Positions 62,166-64,000 of a DNA stretch of 64,000 bases are shown piece after piece. The first letter of the stretch is position 1; each line of letters begins with the position of its first letter. Below the pieces are notes generated by a model, which worked only from the letters and a program-made list of their open reading frames with translations, searched no databases and was not told the origin of the DNA. The stretch is from VAZQ01 sp963725185. Lineage in GTDB: Bacteria; Pseudomonadota; Alphaproteobacteria; Rhizobiales; Xanthobacteraceae. Position numbers and translations under genes: made by a program. The stretch is from assembly GCA_963725185.1 (NCBI GenBank), contig CAVRXO010000002.1, positions 558,001 to 622,000 on the forward strand, given 5' to 3'.

Positions 62166-62420
62166 TTACCGGGACTTGTGCTTGTGGCTGGGCTCCGGCG
62201 AATAGCCGAAGGCATTGCGGCCATGGTCCGCATTGCCGACTTTGCCAAACCACCCCGGGTGGTACGCCGGATTGACGCCGACCATGCTCCCCGGCAGCAC
62301 ATAGCCGCCGGTTTCGTTCCCCCCGTCGTTTTCATTTGACGCCTGCGCCACGGATGCAGCACCCAAAAGGCCGAGTGCGACGGCGGCAGAAAGCACGATC
62401 GAGGTCTTAGCGTTATTCAT
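62166..62420 (-). CDS. Small secreted protein
   Basis: 84 aa with ribosome site CAGGAGA. Signal peptide SIVLSAAVALGLLGAASVAQ ending AQAS. The mature part has NPAYHPGWFGKVGNADHGRN and a basic SHKHKSR tail. Short, intact. Proteins with this pattern are frequent in Bradyrhizobium-like bacteria, with no known function. Confidence 0.6.
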   Translation of the reverse strand: MNNAKTSIVLSAAVALGLLGAASVAQASNENDGGNETGGYVLPGSMVGVNPAYHPGWFGKVGNADHGRNAFGYSPEPSHKHKSR

Positions 62421-62743
62421 GGGAATCTCCTGTATTGCTGTCGATGGGCGTTTGAATTTGGCTTCCGCAGGGGAGATCGACGAGGGTGGCGTTTTATTCC
62501 GTCGTCTTGCTGACGACGGCTGAAGCCCGCACTTCAAGCTCTCCGGTCAACCCCCTGAAAACGTCAGACCGGCGGGGAAATCGGCGGCTTGAGCCGGCAG
62601 GCTGAGAAAACCGCGTCGCAGAGGCTGCCTCTACTCGCGCCAATTCTCGGGATTGCGGTCTCTATATCCGTGAGCCGGACATCACCCACGGAGACAGAAA
62701 TGGCCTCGCTTGCCATCCTTCGTCATCAGAAGATCGGCGAGCA

Positions 62744-63550
62744 TCACTTCGGTCGCGCCCACGCCGGGAGCGGCGCCGGCAGATCGGCCCAATCCATGCG
62801 CTTGTAGTTGAAATCGTCCACCAGGGTCGGTTTGATGATCGTGAAATACGGTGAGATGTCGAAATCGCGCGGCGCGTAGAGTGACGAATGGCGGATCTCC
62901 ATGATTGCGCGCCGCACCGCTGCGCTTTCGAGCTGCGTGACTTTCGGCAGAATGGGATAGCGGACGGCCTCGAAAGCCTGCGCGATAAGCGCGGAACAGA
63001 TCATCCGGGTCGGATCGCCCGAACCCAGCGCAATCATGCGCCGGCGCCAGCGTTGCGGCACCGGCAGCGGAACCAGGTGGCGCATCAAATCTATGATGTT
63101 CCTGAGATCGTAATCGAAGCCGATGCGCTCGATGACATAGCTGCAGACCGTCTCGCAGTCCTCCCGGCTGAGCCCGACCGGCCGGCAGATGCGGGTGTGA
63201 TACTGGTCGTATTTCGACAGCGCCGCCGATACGACGCCTTCGCCAAGCTCAGCCTCGATCAGCACGTGCGGTTCGCCGTCCGGGGTGTTGACCCCAATGA
63301 TCGGCCCGACATAGAGGGCGGCGTGCGACCACGTCGATTGAGTCAAGTATTTGATAACGCGTGAAATGTGGCTGTTGCCCTCGACCAGAAGGACGTCCCC
63401 CGGCCGAAGCGATTTCCGCAACGCCGCCGGATCGCTGGGCGTGAAAGGCTCATATCCCTGCACCGGCTTTTCCAGATATCGACCAATCGCCCGAACCATA
63501 TGGTCGAGTACCAGGGTCACGGTACGCTTTTGGACTTTTGGGGGCCTCAT
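62744..63550 (-). CDS. YiiX/YebB-like permuted NlpC/P60 cysteine hydrolase
   Basis: 268 aa from ATG 63550. SLRPGDVLLVEGNSHISRVI opens the fold, with TQSTWSHAALYVGPIIGVN carrying the His and PTRMICSALIAQAFEAVRYP carrying the catalytic Cys after it, which is the permuted order typical of YiiX/DUF830 enzymes. These are thought to hydrolyse acyl or peptide bonds, including lipid substrates. No clear signal peptide. Stand-alone gene, intact. Substrate unknown. Confidence 0.75.
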   Translation of the reverse strand: MRPPKVQKRTVTLVLDHMVRAIGRYLEKPVQGYEPFTPSDPAALRKSLRPGDVLLVEGNSHISRVIKYLTQSTWSHAALYVGPIIGVNTPDGEPHVLIEAELGEGVVSAALSKYDQYHTRICRPVGLSREDCETVCSYVIERIGFDYDLRNIIDLMRHLVPLPVPQRWRRRMIALGSGDPTRMICSALIAQAFEAVRYPILPKVTQLESAAVRRAIMEIRHSSLYAPRDFDISPYFTIIKPTLVDDFNYKRMDWADLPAPLPAWARPK

Positions 63551-64000
63551 TGAAAGCTATCCCACTGAGGTCTTTATCGTAGTGAATTGCATAAGTCGGC
63601 ATCCTGACCATGCAACGGGGTCCCCTCTTGGTGCCTCCCCTGAGGAGCGAGTTGACCCACCACGTAAGAACTCGCCTTCGTGTGATTTCAATCATGGACT
63701 TCACGGCAAAGTGTTCGGCGCCAAAGCAATCGTCTTAATTGCGTCGAACGACGGCTAGTCGCCTCCGAAAGTCGAATGCGATGGTAGGCGCCGCGCATTT
63801 CGGCGGGAATAAAAAGCGAAGTGAGCCGATCCTATTGAACGGCGGTAGCAGAGGCCGGACCGCGGGCGCATTCACGAAAGGGCGGTGGCCGGCCTTCGGG
63901 TCGGCTGTGTCGGGACCAGTGCCGGTCGGATGACCGCCGTGGATTATTTTGCAGCGACAGCACGAAATCCGATGGATCAATCATCATGAACCGACATTAG
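63551..64000. other. Gap at the window end, nothing recognised
   Basis: 450 bases without a gene I can support. Open frames are short and have no recognised motifs. A gene may start beyond the window edge. Confidence 0.4.

Overview
The window is high-GC DNA from an alphaproteobacterium, most likely a Hyphomicrobiales member of the Bradyrhizobium/Xanthobacteraceae type. The reasons are codon bias, five tripartite-tricarboxylate-transporter (TTT) type receptors without their membrane subunits, an MHYT-GGDEF-EAL protein, and many intergenic palindromes that begin with GTAGGG, a style common in Bradyrhizobium-like genomes. There is no rRNA, no intact tRNA and no CRISPR array. Genus-level placement is inference.

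Region by region. 0-5.4 kb: end of an amidohydrolase gene, then divergent murQ and nagB-II/nagA for N-acetylmuramate and N-acetylglucosamine use, then a mazEF-like pair. 5.5-8.3 kb: an exported M20 hydrolase and an exported kelch protein. 8.3-14.6 kb: a Gabija-like anti-phage module (OLD/TOPRIM nuclease, UvrD-like helicase) with an extra third gene for a nucleoside-deoxyribosyltransferase-like protein and an upstream membrane-anchored receiver-domain gene. It is bracketed by two roughly 340-bp direct repeats and a duplicated M20 gene end. 14.7-34 kb: catabolic modules built from UbiD, M20, M24, ornithine-cyclodeaminase-like, mandelate-racemase-like, cupin, split thiamine-diphosphate, dipicolinate-synthase-A-like and opine-dehydrogenase-like enzymes, interleaved with TTT receptors. 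34.5-42 kb: FAD monooxygenase, VOC, Nudix, an M16C protease and a divergent RpoD-like sigma factor. 42.4-53 kb: a run of mostly exported proteins, including a Tat-type fluoroacetate-dehalogenase-like enzyme, a metallo-beta-lactamase-fold protein that has lost metal ligands, three paralogues of an uncharacterised secreted family, and a kelch protein. 53-57.4 kb: a TPR-PRMT7-like methyltransferase and a cyclic-di-GMP enzyme. 58.7-61.4 kb: a scrap region with rearranged resolvase pieces, a cupin remnant, a truncated GHKL ATPase and a tRNA-Gly fragment. 62-64 kb: small secreted proteins and a YiiX-like cysteine hydrolase.

A striking property is that about a dozen otherwise well-conserved genes are broken by one to about ten single-base indels, while their neighbours are intact. 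The pattern (indels only, motifs preserved, frames resuming cleanly) fits uncorrected sequencing or assembly error better than long decay, so I annotate these genes as frameshifted CDS and give approximate shift positions. Genuine remnants are marked as pseudogenes.

The genes fit a soil bacterium that scavenges amino sugars, acylated amino acids and aromatic or dicarboxylic acids through many high-affinity periplasmic receptors, and that carries an acquired defence module.
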